From NCBI RefSeq assembly GCF_010365285.1, contig NZ_CP048286.1:4103501-4167500 (forward strand): a stretch of 64,000 nt of DNA, read 5' to 3'. This DNA comes from Paenibacillus rhizovicinus (lineage in GTDB: Bacteria > Bacillota > Bacilli > Paenibacillales > Paenibacillaceae). The notes beneath the pieces are model-generated. The model was not told the DNA's origin and ran no database searches. It saw only the letters and a list, made by a program, of their open reading frames with translations. Positions 25,102-33,647 of the stretch are shown here, in pieces; within the stretch, counting starts at the first letter, position 1; every line of letters begins with the position of its first letter. The position numbers and the translations under genes were made by a program.

Positions 25102-26140
25102 AGACATCTTTGTTTCTCCGACAGCGTCAATCATAGAGGCTCTTCAAATTATCGATCGCGGATCGGTGCAAATTGCTCTGGTTGTGGATGAGGAGCAGCG
25201 TTTGCTAGGGACGATTACAGATGGCGATGTTCGCAGGGGGATATTACGTGGTATTAGTTTGGAATCTCCCCTATCGTTAGTGATGAATCGGGAACCACGA
25301 ACTGCAAAACTGGACATGGACCGGGATATGATTCTGAGTGTAATGCAGTATTTGAATTTGCGTCAATTTCCCGTACTGGACGAAGCGGGGCGCGTAATTC
25401 GACTGGAGTTAATTGATGAGTTGCTGCAACGGAATAACCGCGACAATTGGGTTGTCCTTATGGCTGGTGGACTTGGGACAAGGCTCGGAGAATTGACAAA
25501 GGACTGCCCGAAGCCGTTGCTTAGAGTAGGTACGAAGCCAATATTGGAAATTATTCTCGAAAGCTTCATTTCTAACGGCTTCCATCGTTTCTTTATATCC
25601 GTCAATTACAAGGCGGAGATGATTAAAGATTACTTTGGTGACGGATCGAAGTGGGGAGTGGAGATTTGCTACATACACGAAGGAAAACGGTTAGGGACAG
25701 CCGGGGCGCTTAGATTACTTCAGGAAGTGCCGAGCCATCCGATTATCGTGATGAATGGTGATTTGCTTACGAAAGTGAATTTCCGTCAATTGGTTGATTT
25801 TCATGTAGAGACGAATGCAAAAGCAACGATGTGCGTAAGGGAATATGAGTTTCAAATCCCGTATGGCGTTGTTCAGGCGGAAGGACACTGTCTGAGGAAA
25901 ATTGAAGAAAAACCAACGCAGAAGTTTTTTGTTAACGGGGGCATTTATGTTATCGATCAAGAACTCATGCAAATGATTCCGAAAGATTCTTTCTATGATA
26001 TGCCGACACTGTTCGATGAAGCTATTGGGCGAGAACTTAACACCTCTGTATTTCCAATCCGGGAGTATTGGATTGATATCGGACGAATGGATGATTTCGA
26101 ACGAGCGAATCGAGAGATTTATAAGGAGGGTATGCTATGA
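25088..26140 (+). CDS. ptmE: PtmE-like nucleotidyltransferase with CBS pair
   Basis: 350-aa protein. Residues 1-115 form two CBS domains (IALVVDEEQRLLGTITDGDV; LRQFPVLDEAGRVI). The rest is a sugar-1-phosphate nucleotidyltransferase with VVLMAGGLGTRLGELTKDCP and PKPLLRVGTKPILE. The same fusion occurs in Campylobacter PtmE, which makes the GDP-glucosamine precursor of legionaminic acid. The start follows GAGGGGATC. It links the pathway to a GDP-activated sugar. The CBS pair may sense an adenosyl ligand. Confidence 0.85.
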   Translation: MKAIEDIFVSPTASIIEALQIIDRGSVQIALVVDEEQRLLGTITDGDVRRGILRGISLESPLSLVMNREPRTAKLDMDRDMILSVMQYLNLRQFPVLDEAGRVIRLELIDELLQRNNRDNWVVLMAGGLGTRLGELTKDCPKPLLRVGTKPILEIILESFISNGFHRFFISVNYKAEMIKDYFGDGSKWGVEICYIHEGKRLGTAGALRLLQEVPSHPIIVMNGDLLTKVNFRQLVDFHVETNAKATMCVREYEFQIPYGVVQAEGHCLRKIEEKPTQKFFVNGGIYVIDQELMQMIPKDSFYDMPTLFDEAIGRELNTSVFPIREYWIDIGRMDDFERANREIYKEGML

Positions 26141-26826
26141 TAGGGAATAAAAAAGTGCTAGCTGTTATACCCGCCCGTGGTGGTTCTAAAGGATTACCGC
26201 GCAAAAACATCCGTGAGCTTGCAGGCAAGCCACTCATTGCGTGGACGCTGGAAGCGGCGGCAGCTTCCCAATACATTGATCGCTGTATCGTCAGCACGGA
26301 TGATGAGGAAATCGCAGCTGTAGCTCGTCAGTGGGGGGGGGATGTTCCGTTTCTTCGTCCGGCTCATCTCGCGCAAGATGATACCCCGGGTATTGCACCT
26401 GTCCTACACGCGCTAGATAGTTGCTCCGGCTATGATTATGTAGTGCTCTTACAGCCCACCTCCCCGTTACGAACGAGCGGAGATATTGACGGTTGCTTGG
26501 ACAAGCTTAGGGAGTCCGATACACCTTCGTGCGTATCTGTAACGACTGTGGATAAGTCTCCGTTATGGATGTATACGCTGGGTGATCGGGATTCGATGGT
26601 GCCGTTGCTTGATACGAATACCCGTGCAGCCACACGTCAACAACTTCCTGTTTTCTATATGCTAAATGGTGCTGTTTATGCAACGGAGTGTGACTGGTTA
26701 CGGAAGCAAGGGCTATTCATAAATGACGAAACCGTGGCTTATGTTATGCCGCGTGAACGCTCGCAGGATATTGATACGATCGAAGAATTTGTTCATGTTG
26801 AGTGGATGATAGCTCATAGTCGATGA
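26137..26826 (+). CDS. legF: LegF/NeuA-type CMP-nonulosonic acid synthetase
   Basis: Activates the finished nonulosonic acid with CTP, giving the donor for the Maf transferases. The 229-aa protein has VLAVIPARGGSKGLPRKNIR, CIVSTDDEEIAAVARQWG, LLQPTSPLRTSGDID and the C-terminal QDIDTIEEF metal-binding motif. It overlaps ptmE by 4 bases and follows AAGGAGGG. It is the last gene of the island on this strand; its 3' end abuts an IS630-like remnant. Confidence 0.93.
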   Translation: MIGNKKVLAVIPARGGSKGLPRKNIRELAGKPLIAWTLEAAAASQYIDRCIVSTDDEEIAAVARQWGGDVPFLRPAHLAQDDTPGIAPVLHALDSCSGYDYVVLLQPTSPLRTSGDIDGCLDKLRESDTPSCVSVTTVDKSPLWMYTLGDRDSMVPLLDTNTRAATRQQLPVFYMLNGAVYATECDWLRKQGLFINDETVAYVMPRERSQDIDTIEEFVHVEWMIAHSR

Positions 26827-27074
26827 GCTTGCACATACTTGCCAACCGTCATAGCTAAACGATCCATAATCTTAACGATTTGTGCATAGGTCATGCCTTG
26901 CAGATGAAGGAGTACCATTTGATGGCGTTCAAAGAACATGCGCATATCTTTTGTTTGCCGTATCAACATTTTCAACGTTTTAACCTCGGGATGAACAACT
27001 TCTGAACGAATGGACCAACCCGTGATCTTATCTTTAAGAATTGAGTTATTTATTCCGAATTCCTCTAGTGTCGT
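26814..27074 (-). pseudogene. IS630-type transposase N-terminal remnant
   Basis: The gap between legF and fliB holds a minus-strand frame of 86 codons whose end, from an ATG at 26969, reads MLIRQTKDMRMFFERHQMVL and LHLQGMTYAQIVKIMDRLAM before a stop inside the legF end. The ERHQ-LHLQG-T-AQI-KI spacing is that of the helix-turn-helix opening of IS630-family transposases. The DDE domain is missing and no terminal repeats were found, so it is a decayed fragment. Confidence 0.45.
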
Positions 27075-27105
27075 CTAAATAGCTTAACACTACATTAAAC
27101 TGCCT

Positions 27106-28182
27106 CTAATCTTTCAGAAAAACAATAAGTTCCGACAATTCCAGCAACCCTGATTGCTTCAAATGTTGTGTGACCATCTGTGTTGCAGGATGATGCTCAT
27201 AGCGCTTTGTGAAAATTTGAATTGTCTCCACCGCTAGATGAGGATTCATTTCCTGCTTCTGTCCGGCAATTCCAACTAAGTGCCATTTCAGCATCGCATA
27301 GTAAACAACCATCAGCGCGAACGCGTCGCTGTTTTGCGAGAAATCAACGGTGCGGTACGCGTAGTTCACAAGATAATTTTCCAAGACGTACTCGTGCTTC
27401 TCGTTGAACAGCTCCATGTATGATTTCCATGCTTCTCCATAACGTATCGGATCATTACCATAGTAGGCTGTAATATTCCGATAGAGCGCGGCATATCGCT
27501 TTGTCTCTTTTTTCTCGTCCTTTAGCAACTCGACAAGGTAGTGGCTACGTTTAAACTGTTCCATGCGATTGCCTTTTACCTCACTTAGAATGCCGTGAAA
27601 ATCTTCTTGTGCGAATGCGTGTTCCATACCGCGATATTGGTTCTGCCCGGTAAAATACATGGCGAGTACGATGAGCCGATCGGCAACGGTATACAATCGA
27701 TTTTGTAGCATACCAAGGACAAGATCACGGACACTCTGAAAATATTCGTTCGAGTTAAACACATGTTGAACTGGTCCTGATTGATCGTGTTCTGAATAGT
27801 GAACATTGATCCCATCTGGATTTAGCAGGGCTAGCCGAGCGATCTCAGGGCAGGAAAGTGTCGCGGAAGCTTCCTTGACGCCATCTACTAATTGATAGCT
27901 GCGGGGATATTGATCGCACGTCGTCGATAAGTACGATTCGCCTAGATTGAGTTGAATCTTGCAGAGCTTGTCCTCATTCAAGAAAGCACAGCAATCGTTG
28001 CGGACGCGGAATTGATTGCCTTCTACATCTCGCATAATATTGAGTTCATTTCGGGGCACTGATTTATATTTACGCAACGTGCTTGCGTCAATCGTGACTC
28101 GCCAACCTGCACAGCATGTATCTTCACAGCTGGAACCAATGCACTTGAATTGTTCGAAGTAATCTGGGATTAACGAGGGCAA
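27106..28182 (-). CDS. fliB: FliB-type flagellin lysine N-methylase
   Basis: Methylates lysines of flagellin in enterobacteria. The 358-aa protein has the cysteine-rich opening FKCIGSSCEDTCCAGWRVTI, then RNDCCAFLNEDKLCKIQ and TTCDQYPRSY, the C-x-CC/C-x-YPR pattern of this Fe-S-type family. An ATG at 28221 is in frame, but GGAGG lies 7 bases before the TTG at 28182, which gives MPSLIPDYFEQFK as N-terminus; that start is preferred. A TATAAT lies on the minus strand at 28220-28225. Convergent with legF. Confidence 0.82.
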   Translation of the reverse strand: MPSLIPDYFEQFKCIGSSCEDTCCAGWRVTIDASTLRKYKSVPRNELNIMRDVEGNQFRVRNDCCAFLNEDKLCKIQLNLGESYLSTTCDQYPRSYQLVDGVKEASATLSCPEIARLALLNPDGINVHYSEHDQSGPVQHVFNSNEYFQSVRDLVLGMLQNRLYTVADRLIVLAMYFTGQNQYRGMEHAFAQEDFHGILSEVKGNRMEQFKRSHYLVELLKDEKKETKRYAALYRNITAYYGNDPIRYGEAWKSYMELFNEKHEYVLENYLVNYAYRTVDFSQNSDAFALMVVYYAMLKWHLVGIAGQKQEMNPHLAVETIQIFTKRYEHHPATQMVTQHLKQSGLLELSELIVFLKD

Positions 28183-28221
28183 GGTAAATCCTCCATTCGT
28201 TACATATAGGGATGTGAACAT

Positions 28222-28446
28222 TATACAAAAAATAGGTAGAAGATTCTATTAAGTCATATTGCTGTAGCGCGGGAACGCAACAGGATCTGTCTCGCGTTGT
28301 GGATATGTAGTAACGCGACTCTATCTCCCGATATCAATTTCAAAGTTCATTCTACTACATAATTTGACATTGGTGTGGTAATCTTACCTTGGGCTGCTCG
28401 ATTGCAATTCTATAAGAAGTGAAATGTATTCGCTTACAAAAACTTA
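28222..28446. other. gene-free stretch upstream of cspB
   Basis: Holds the likely fliB promoter at its left end (minus strand TATAAT, 28220-28225) and leads into the cspB promoter at 28447. Apart from these I see no open frame, hairpin with T-run or repeat of note. Confidence 0.5.
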
Positions 28447-28476
28447 TTGACAAATTTGTGAAGCCTCTGTTATATT
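28447..28476 (+). promoter_or_regulatory. sigma-A promoter of cspB
   Basis: Consensus TTGACA (28447-28452) and TATATT (28471-28476) with 18 bases between; a TTATAT register gives 17. The leader to the start codon is about 55 bases. Confidence 0.8.
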
Positions 28477-28537
28477 CTGTTTGTGGGCCACGCTTACGTG
28501 ATCTCGCAGCTATTTGAAGATGAAGGGAATGTTCTGA

Positions 28538-28735
28538 ATGCAAGGTAAAGTTAAATGGTTCAACGCTGAAAAAGGTTACGGTTTCATCGAGACTGAGCAA
28601 GGCGGCGACGTATTTGTTCACTTCTCCGCAATCCAATCCGAAGGCTTCAAGACTCTTGAAGAAGGCCAATCGGTCGAATTCGACATCGTAGAAGGCGCTC
28701 GCGGCCCTCAAGCTGCTAACGTTCAAAAACTGTAA
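28538..28735 (+). CDS. cspB: cold shock protein, CspB type
   Basis: 65-aa single OB-fold RNA chaperone that binds single-stranded RNA and relieves structure in the cold. RNP1 is KGYGFIE and RNP2 is VFVHFSAI, both intact; the N-terminus [16 protein letters not shown] is canonical. The start follows GAAGGGAAT. Codon choice looks like that of a highly expressed gene. Monocistronic, with its own promoter and terminator. Confidence 0.96.
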   Translation: MQGKVKWFNAEKGYGFIETEQGGDVFVHFSAIQSEGFKTLEEGQSVEFDIVEGARGPQAANVQKL

Positions 28736-28802
28736 TTATTCCGCTGTATAGCGGCCACATCATACACGGTTTGCACGCTTAACCGAATGTGATAAACAAC
28801 AG

Positions 28803-28824
28803 CCCCGGGCAACCGGGGTTTTTT
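28803..28824 (+). terminator. cspB terminator
   Basis: CCCCGG-GCAA-CCGGGG followed by six T's; short, GC-rich and strong. Confidence 0.92.
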
Positions 28825-28932
28825 GTTGTTCTATTTAAAGACAGCGCGTTCTAAACGTGTTTAAAATAGCATTCTATTAAGTATCATTCGACACAAAGTT
28901 TTTAGATAATTCACAAAATACTGAAAATATCT

Positions 28933-28961
28933 TTGAGATCGCCCGAATAAGATGTTATAAT
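28933..28961 (+). promoter_or_regulatory. promoter of hpf
   Basis: TTGAGA (28933-28938), 17 bases, TATAAT (28956-28961), 27 bases upstream of the start codon. A sigma-A type; no clear sigma-B or sigma-H element was recognised. Confidence 0.75.
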
Positions 28962-28988
28962 AAGTTCATGTAAAAGGAGGAATGCCAC

Positions 28989-29534
28989 ATGAAATACAAC
29001 ATTCGAGGTCAACACATCTTAGTGACAGACGCCTTGCGCGAGTATGTCGAGAAGAAACTAAACCGCCTGGAAAAGTATTTTGAAGAGCCTTCAGCCTCCG
29101 AAACGAACGTAACGTTATCCGTTACGAAAGGTAGACATGTCATCGAGGTAACCATTCCGCTTGCGAGCGTGATGCTGCGAGCCGAGGAAAGAAGCGAGGA
29201 TATGTACGCGTCCATTGATTTGGTGGTGGACAAACTGGAACGGCAAATACGCAAACATAAAACAAAAATAAATAGCAAGTTCAGAAAAGGAAACGGCATC
29301 CGGGCCATGTTCACGGACGAAGGATCGGCTGTACGCGTCATAGAGGAAGAGGAAGACTACGAACTGGTTCGCACGAAACGCTTCCTATTAAAGCCGATGG
29401 ACGTTGAAGAGGCGATTCTTCAAATGAATATGGTAGGTCATTCCTTCTATATGTTCGCCAATTCGGATACGAAGGAAGTGAATGTGGTCTACCGCCGCAG
29501 CGACGGCCGATACGGCTTACTGGAAGCCGATTAG
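28989..29534 (+). CDS. hpf: long-form ribosome hibernation factor HPF
   Basis: Dimerises 70S ribosomes into inactive 100S particles in stationary phase. The 181-aa protein has the N-terminal S30AE domain (MKYNIRGQHILVTDALREYV to about residue 97) and the C-terminal dimerisation domain (RTKRFLLKPMDVEEAILQMN, GHSFYMFANSDT, VVYRRSDGRYGLLE), so it is the long form. The start follows AAAGGAGG. It lies just before secA, as in B. subtilis (yvyD). Confidence 0.96.
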   Translation: MKYNIRGQHILVTDALREYVEKKLNRLEKYFEEPSASETNVTLSVTKGRHVIEVTIPLASVMLRAEERSEDMYASIDLVVDKLERQIRKHKTKINSKFRKGNGIRAMFTDEGSAVRVIEEEEDYELVRTKRFLLKPMDVEEAILQMNMVGHSFYMFANSDTKEVNVVYRRSDGRYGLLEAD

Positions 29535-29548
29535 GATCAATCGCAAGC

Positions 29549-29575
29549 AAGCCCTGGGCAACCAGGGCTTCTTTT
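29549..29575 (+). terminator. hpf terminator
   Basis: AAGCCCTGG-GCAA-CCAGGGCTT followed by CTTTT. Confidence 0.88.
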
Positions 29576-29641
29576 CATGTCGACGCAATGTCGTTGCACG
29601 GTTTACCCATCTTATTCCTAGGCTCCTAAAGGGCACTAACA

Positions 29642-29670
29642 TTGCGAGAACAGCCGCAAACTGTTACAAT
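29642..29670 (+). promoter_or_regulatory. promoter of secA
   Basis: TTGCGA (29642-29647), 17 bases, TACAAT (29665-29670), 36 bases before the secA start. Confidence 0.65.
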
Positions 29671-29706
29671 TTATGCAAACAGGCGTAACATCGAAAGGGG
29701 AAGACC

Positions 29707-32214
29707 ATGCTCGGACTTGTAAAGAAATTATTCGGAGACGCCAACGAACGAGAGATTAAGCGTCTTATGCGTACCGTAGAGGAAATCAATGGACTGGAGC
29801 CGCAGATCGCTCAGCTTTCGGACGAGGCCCTTCGAGAGAAGACGGTGGAATTCAGAGCCCGTCTGGAACAAGGAGAGGATATCGACGCTCTGCTCCCGGA
29901 GGCGTTCGCCGTTGTTAGAGAAGCGTCCAAACGCGTATTGGAAAAGCGTCATTACGATGTACAGCTGATTGGCGGTATGGTTCTTCATGAAGGACAAATC
30001 GCCGAGATGAAAACCGGTGAAGGTAAAACGCTGGTCGGAACGCTGGCCGTCTATTTGAATGCATTGCTTGGGAAAGGCGTTCACGTCGTTACCGTCAATG
30101 ACTATCTCGCAATGCGCGACAGCGAGCAAATGGGTCAAGTGTATCAATTTCTAGGCATGACCGTCGGCTGCAACCTGCACGGCCTCTCGCATGATGAGAA
30201 GCAGGCAGCGTATGCATGCGATATCACATATGGAACGAATAATGAGTTTGGTTTCGACTACTTGCGCGACAACATGGTGCTGTATAAAGAACAAATGGTA
30301 CAGCGTCCGCTTTATTTTGCCATTATCGATGAAGTGGATTCCATTCTTGTCGATGAAGCGCGTACGCCGCTTATCATCTCCGGTCAGGCGGCAAAGTCGA
30401 CCGAGATGTATTTTGCAGCAGACCGTTTCGTGCAGCGTTTGAAAGAAGAAGAAGATTTCACGGTAGACATCAAGGTCCGTTCCGTCACGATGACGGACGA
30501 AGGCGTGGCGAAAGCCGAGAAAGCCTTCGGTATCGAGAACTTGTATGATCACGCTAATATCCTCATCAACCATCACATTCAACAGGCGCTGAAGGCGCAT
30601 GTCATTATGAAGCGCGATGTCGACTATGTCGTTCAAGACGAAGAAGTCATGATCGTCGACGAATTCACGGGTCGTCTGATGCAGGGCCGCCGTTACAGCG
30701 ATGGTCTGCACCAAGCGATCGAAGCGAAGGAACAGATCAAGGTTCAGAACGAGAGCATGACGCTCGCGACGATCACGTTCCAGAACTACTTCCGGATGTA
30801 CCGCAAGCTGGCCGGCATGACCGGTACGGCGAAGACAGAGGAAGAAGAGTTCAAGAAAATCTACGGTCTTGAAGTTATTCAAGTGCCGACGAACCGGAAG
30901 AATATCCGGAACGATATCGCGGACGTCGTCTACAAGACGGAGAACGGCAAGTTCAAAGCGGTTGTCGAGGAAATCGTCAAACGCCACGCGAACAAGCAGC
31001 CGGTACTGGTCGGTACGGTTTCCATCGAGAATTCCGAGAAACTGTCCGAGATGCTGAAGAAACGCGGCATCCAGCATAAGGTGCTCAATGCGAAGTATCA
31101 TGCCGAGGAAGCGGAAATCATCTCGCGCGCGGGTATCTCGGATTCGGTTACGATCGCGACGAACATGGCCGGCCGCGGTACGGATATTTTGCTTGAGAAC
31201 GGCGTCGGCGAGCTTGGCGGTCTGCATATCATCGGTACGGAACGCCATGAGAGCCGTCGGATCGATAACCAGCTTCGCGGTCGTGCAGGACGTCAAGGCG
31301 ACCCGGGTTCATCGCAGTTCTATCTGTCCCTCGAGGATGATCTTATGCGCCGGTTCGGCTCCGAGAACATCATGGGCATGATGGAACGCCTCGGCTTCGA
31401 GGAAGACCAGCCGATCGAGAGCCGGCTCATCTCGCGTGCGATCGAATCCGCGCAGAAGCGGGTAGAGGGTAATAACTTCGATCAGCGTAAAATCGTACTC
31501 CAATACGATGACGTCATGAACCAGCAGCGTGAGATCATTTATAAGCAGCGCCGCGAGGTGCTTTTCTCCGAGAATATCCGCGAGATCGTGCTTGAGATGG
31601 TTAAGCCTAGCATTACGAAGATCGTAGAAGCGCACTGCCCTTCGGACGATGTTCCGGAGAACTGGGAGCTGCAGGAGATCGTCGATTACGCGGAAGGCAA
31701 CTTCCTGAACGAGGACATGATCACGAAGGATGATCTGTGGGGCAAGGAACCGCAGGAAATCATCGAATTCCTGTACGACAAAGTAATCGGTTTGTATGAT
31801 CAGCGCGAAGAAGAAATCGGCGCGGAAACGATGCGCGAATTCGAGAAGGTCGTCGTACTGCGCGCGGTAGACAGCAAATGGATGGATCATATCGATGCGA
31901 TGGACCAGCTGCGTCAAGGGATTCACTTGCGCGCATACGGCGGTACCGATCCGCTTCGCGAATATCAATTCGAAGGCTTCGAGATGTTCAAGGAAATGAT
32001 CGAACATATTCAAGAAGAAGTGACGAAATATATCATGAAGGCGCATGTCGAGAACAACTTGGAGCGTCAAGAGGTTGCCAAAGGCCAAACGGAATCCGGC
32101 GGCAGCAGCGAGAATGCGCAGAAACGCCCTGTCCGCAAAGACGAGCGCGTGAAGCGCAACGATCCATGCCCTTGCGGCAGCGGCAAGAAATACAAGCAGT
32201 GTCATGGACAATAG
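29707..32214 (+). CDS. secA: SecA, preprotein translocase ATPase
   Basis: Motor that pushes unfolded preproteins through SecYEG at the membrane. The 835-aa protein has Walker A in [20 protein letters not shown], the DEAD-like [29 protein letters not shown], and the C-terminal zinc motif [17 protein letters not shown] needed for SecB/ribosome contact. Normal length. The start follows AAAGGGGAAG. prfB follows after 57 bases without a terminator, so they are probably cotranscribed. Confidence 0.98.
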   Translation: MLGLVKKLFGDANEREIKRLMRTVEEINGLEPQIAQLSDEALREKTVEFRARLEQGEDIDALLPEAFAVVREASKRVLEKRHYDVQLIGGMVLHEGQIAEMKTGEGKTLVGTLAVYLNALLGKGVHVVTVNDYLAMRDSEQMGQVYQFLGMTVGCNLHGLSHDEKQAAYACDITYGTNNEFGFDYLRDNMVLYKEQMVQRPLYFAIIDEVDSILVDEARTPLIISGQAAKSTEMYFAADRFVQRLKEEEDFTVDIKVRSVTMTDEGVAKAEKAFGIENLYDHANILINHHIQQALKAHVIMKRDVDYVVQDEEVMIVDEFTGRLMQGRRYSDGLHQAIEAKEQIKVQNESMTLATITFQNYFRMYRKLAGMTGTAKTEEEEFKKIYGLEVIQVPTNRKNIRNDIADVVYKTENGKFKAVVEEIVKRHANKQPVLVGTVSIENSEKLSEMLKKRGIQHKVLNAKYHAEEAEIISRAGISDSVTIATNMAGRGTDILLENGVGELGGLHIIGTERHESRRIDNQLRGRAGRQGDPGSSQFYLSLEDDLMRRFGSENIMGMMERLGFEEDQPIESRLISRAIESAQKRVEGNNFDQRKIVLQYDDVMNQQREIIYKQRREVLFSENIREIVLEMVKPSITKIVEAHCPSDDVPENWELQEIVDYAEGNFLNEDMITKDDLWGKEPQEIIEFLYDKVIGLYDQREEEIGAETMREFEKVVVLRAVDSKWMDHIDAMDQLRQGIHLRAYGGTDPLREYQFEGFEMFKEMIEHIQEEVTKYIMKAHVENNLERQEVAKGQTESGGSSENAQKRPVRKDERVKRNDPCPCGSGKKYKQCHGQ

Positions 32215-32271
32215 GCCCAGCTTTTGCATAAGGTAGGACATAGAACCGAACTTTGAGGTGAAGCGACAGTC

Positions 32272-33385
32272 ATGTTAGATACAACGGTTAAACAAGACCT
32301 GCGTGAAATGGCGAAGCGTCTCCAAGAACTCAGGGGGTCTCTTTGACTTAGATATTAAGCAGGAGATGATCTTGAATTTCGAAGAGAAAATGAGCGCCCC
32401 CGACTTCTGGGACGACAACGAGCGTGCGCAAAGCACAATCGCGGAACTAAATGCCGTGAAATCCGTCGTGGACCAATACGAACGGATGAACAGCGAGCAG
32501 GAAGATCTGCAGACGATGCTGGAGCTGGCGGAAGAGGAAGACGACGAGGACATTTACGCCGATCTCAAGAAGAGCGTAACTGAACTCGTAGCGAAAGTAA
32601 GCGAGTTTGAGCTGCAGCTGCTGCTTAATGAGCCTTACGATAAGCTGAACGCGATCCTCGAGCTGCATCCGGGCGCCGGCGGCACGGAGTCGCAGGATTG
32701 GTGCCAGATGCTGTACAGGATGTACACGCGCTGGGCCGAGAAGCACGGCTTCAAGATCGAGCTGCTCGATTATTTGGCCGGAGACGAGGCGGGCATCAAG
32801 AGCGTCACGATTTCCGTTAAAGGTTACAATGCCTACGGGTATTTGAAAGCGGAAAAAGGCGTGCACCGGCTCGTGCGGATTTCTCCGTTCGACGCTGCGG
32901 GACGCCGGCATACTTCCTTCGTTTCCTGCGACATTATGCCGGAGATCGACGACGATATCGAAATCGATATCCGCAGCGAGGATTTGAAGGTGGATACCTA
33001 CCGGGCGAGCGGCGCCGGCGGTCAGCACATCAACAAGACGGAGTCGGCCATCCGGATCACGCACGTTCCATCCGGCATCGTCGTTTCGTGCCAAACGCAG
33101 CGTTCGCAGATCCAGAACCGGGAGCGCGCGATGCAGATGCTTCGTTCCAAGCTCTATGAGCGGAAGATCGAAGAGCAGCAGAAGCATCTCGCGGAAATTC
33201 GCGGCGAACAATCCGATATCGCATGGGGCAGCCAGATTCGCTCTTATGTGTTCCATCCGTACAGCATGGTGAAGGACCACCGGACTTCGGTGGAAACCGG
33301 CAACGTCGGCGCGGTCATGGACGGAGATCTGGATTCGTTCATTGACGGATACTTGCGCAGCAAAATCCGCCATGACGACAATTAA
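32272..33385 (+). CDS. prfB: peptide chain release factor 2 (programmed +1 frameshift)
   Basis: Terminates translation at UGA and UAA. It is read in two frames: codons 1-24 from the ATG at 32272, ending CTT TGA, then +1 from GAC at 32345 to the stop at 33385, giving about 370 aa. The second frame holds the RF2 anticodon-like SPF in [15 protein letters not shown] and the catalytic GGQ in [18 protein letters not shown]. The start has GAGGTGAAG upstream. The in-frame UGA is autoregulatory: low RF2 favours the shift. This is not a broken gene. Confidence 0.97.
32332..32347 (+). promoter_or_regulatory. RF2 +1 frameshift signal
   Basis: Internal Shine-Dalgarno AGGGGG (32332-32337), three bases (TCT), slippery CTT (32341-32343), TGA (32344-32346) and C: the same spacing as the E. 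coli prfB signal. Confidence 0.95.
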
Positions 33386-33419
33386 GCCGATTATCGCTTT
33401 GGATGCATAGGGATTGCAG

Positions 33420-33456
33420 AGAGTTCCGACACTGATAAGTGTTGGAACTCTTTTTG
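33420..33456 (+). terminator. prfB terminator
   Basis: AGAGTTCCGACACT-GATA-AGTGTTGGAACTCT with one G-T pair, then a T-run. It ends the secA-prfB unit. The following 190 bases to yitT show no gene I can support. Confidence 0.92.
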
Positions 33457-33647
33457 CATGCCCAAAAACACATAACCGCAGTAAAGAGGCAGCGTATCGA
33501 AGGATCAAAGAAGTCATACATAAAGCGTGCGAGCGAGCGGCTGGGAATGCGGTAAAGGCAAAGAAACGAACAGAGCGAACGGCATGGAAACCGGTAAAGC
33601 AAGCGGATCCGGCGGCGGTAACATGAAAAGGAGCGATATAGACATCC

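Noticed and set aside
28256..28320. GC-rich repeats (GCGCGGG, CGCGTTG) upstream of cspB considered as a hairpin.
   Set aside because: The arms do not pair over more than a few bases and no T-run follows.
32303..33385. Start of prfB at 32303 in the downstream frame.
   Set aside because: The full frameshift signal and the conserved leader peptide from 32272 are present.
33414..33626. 70-residue plus-strand frame after prfB.
   Set aside because: It runs through the prfB terminator hairpin, has no ribosome binding site and no family resemblance.
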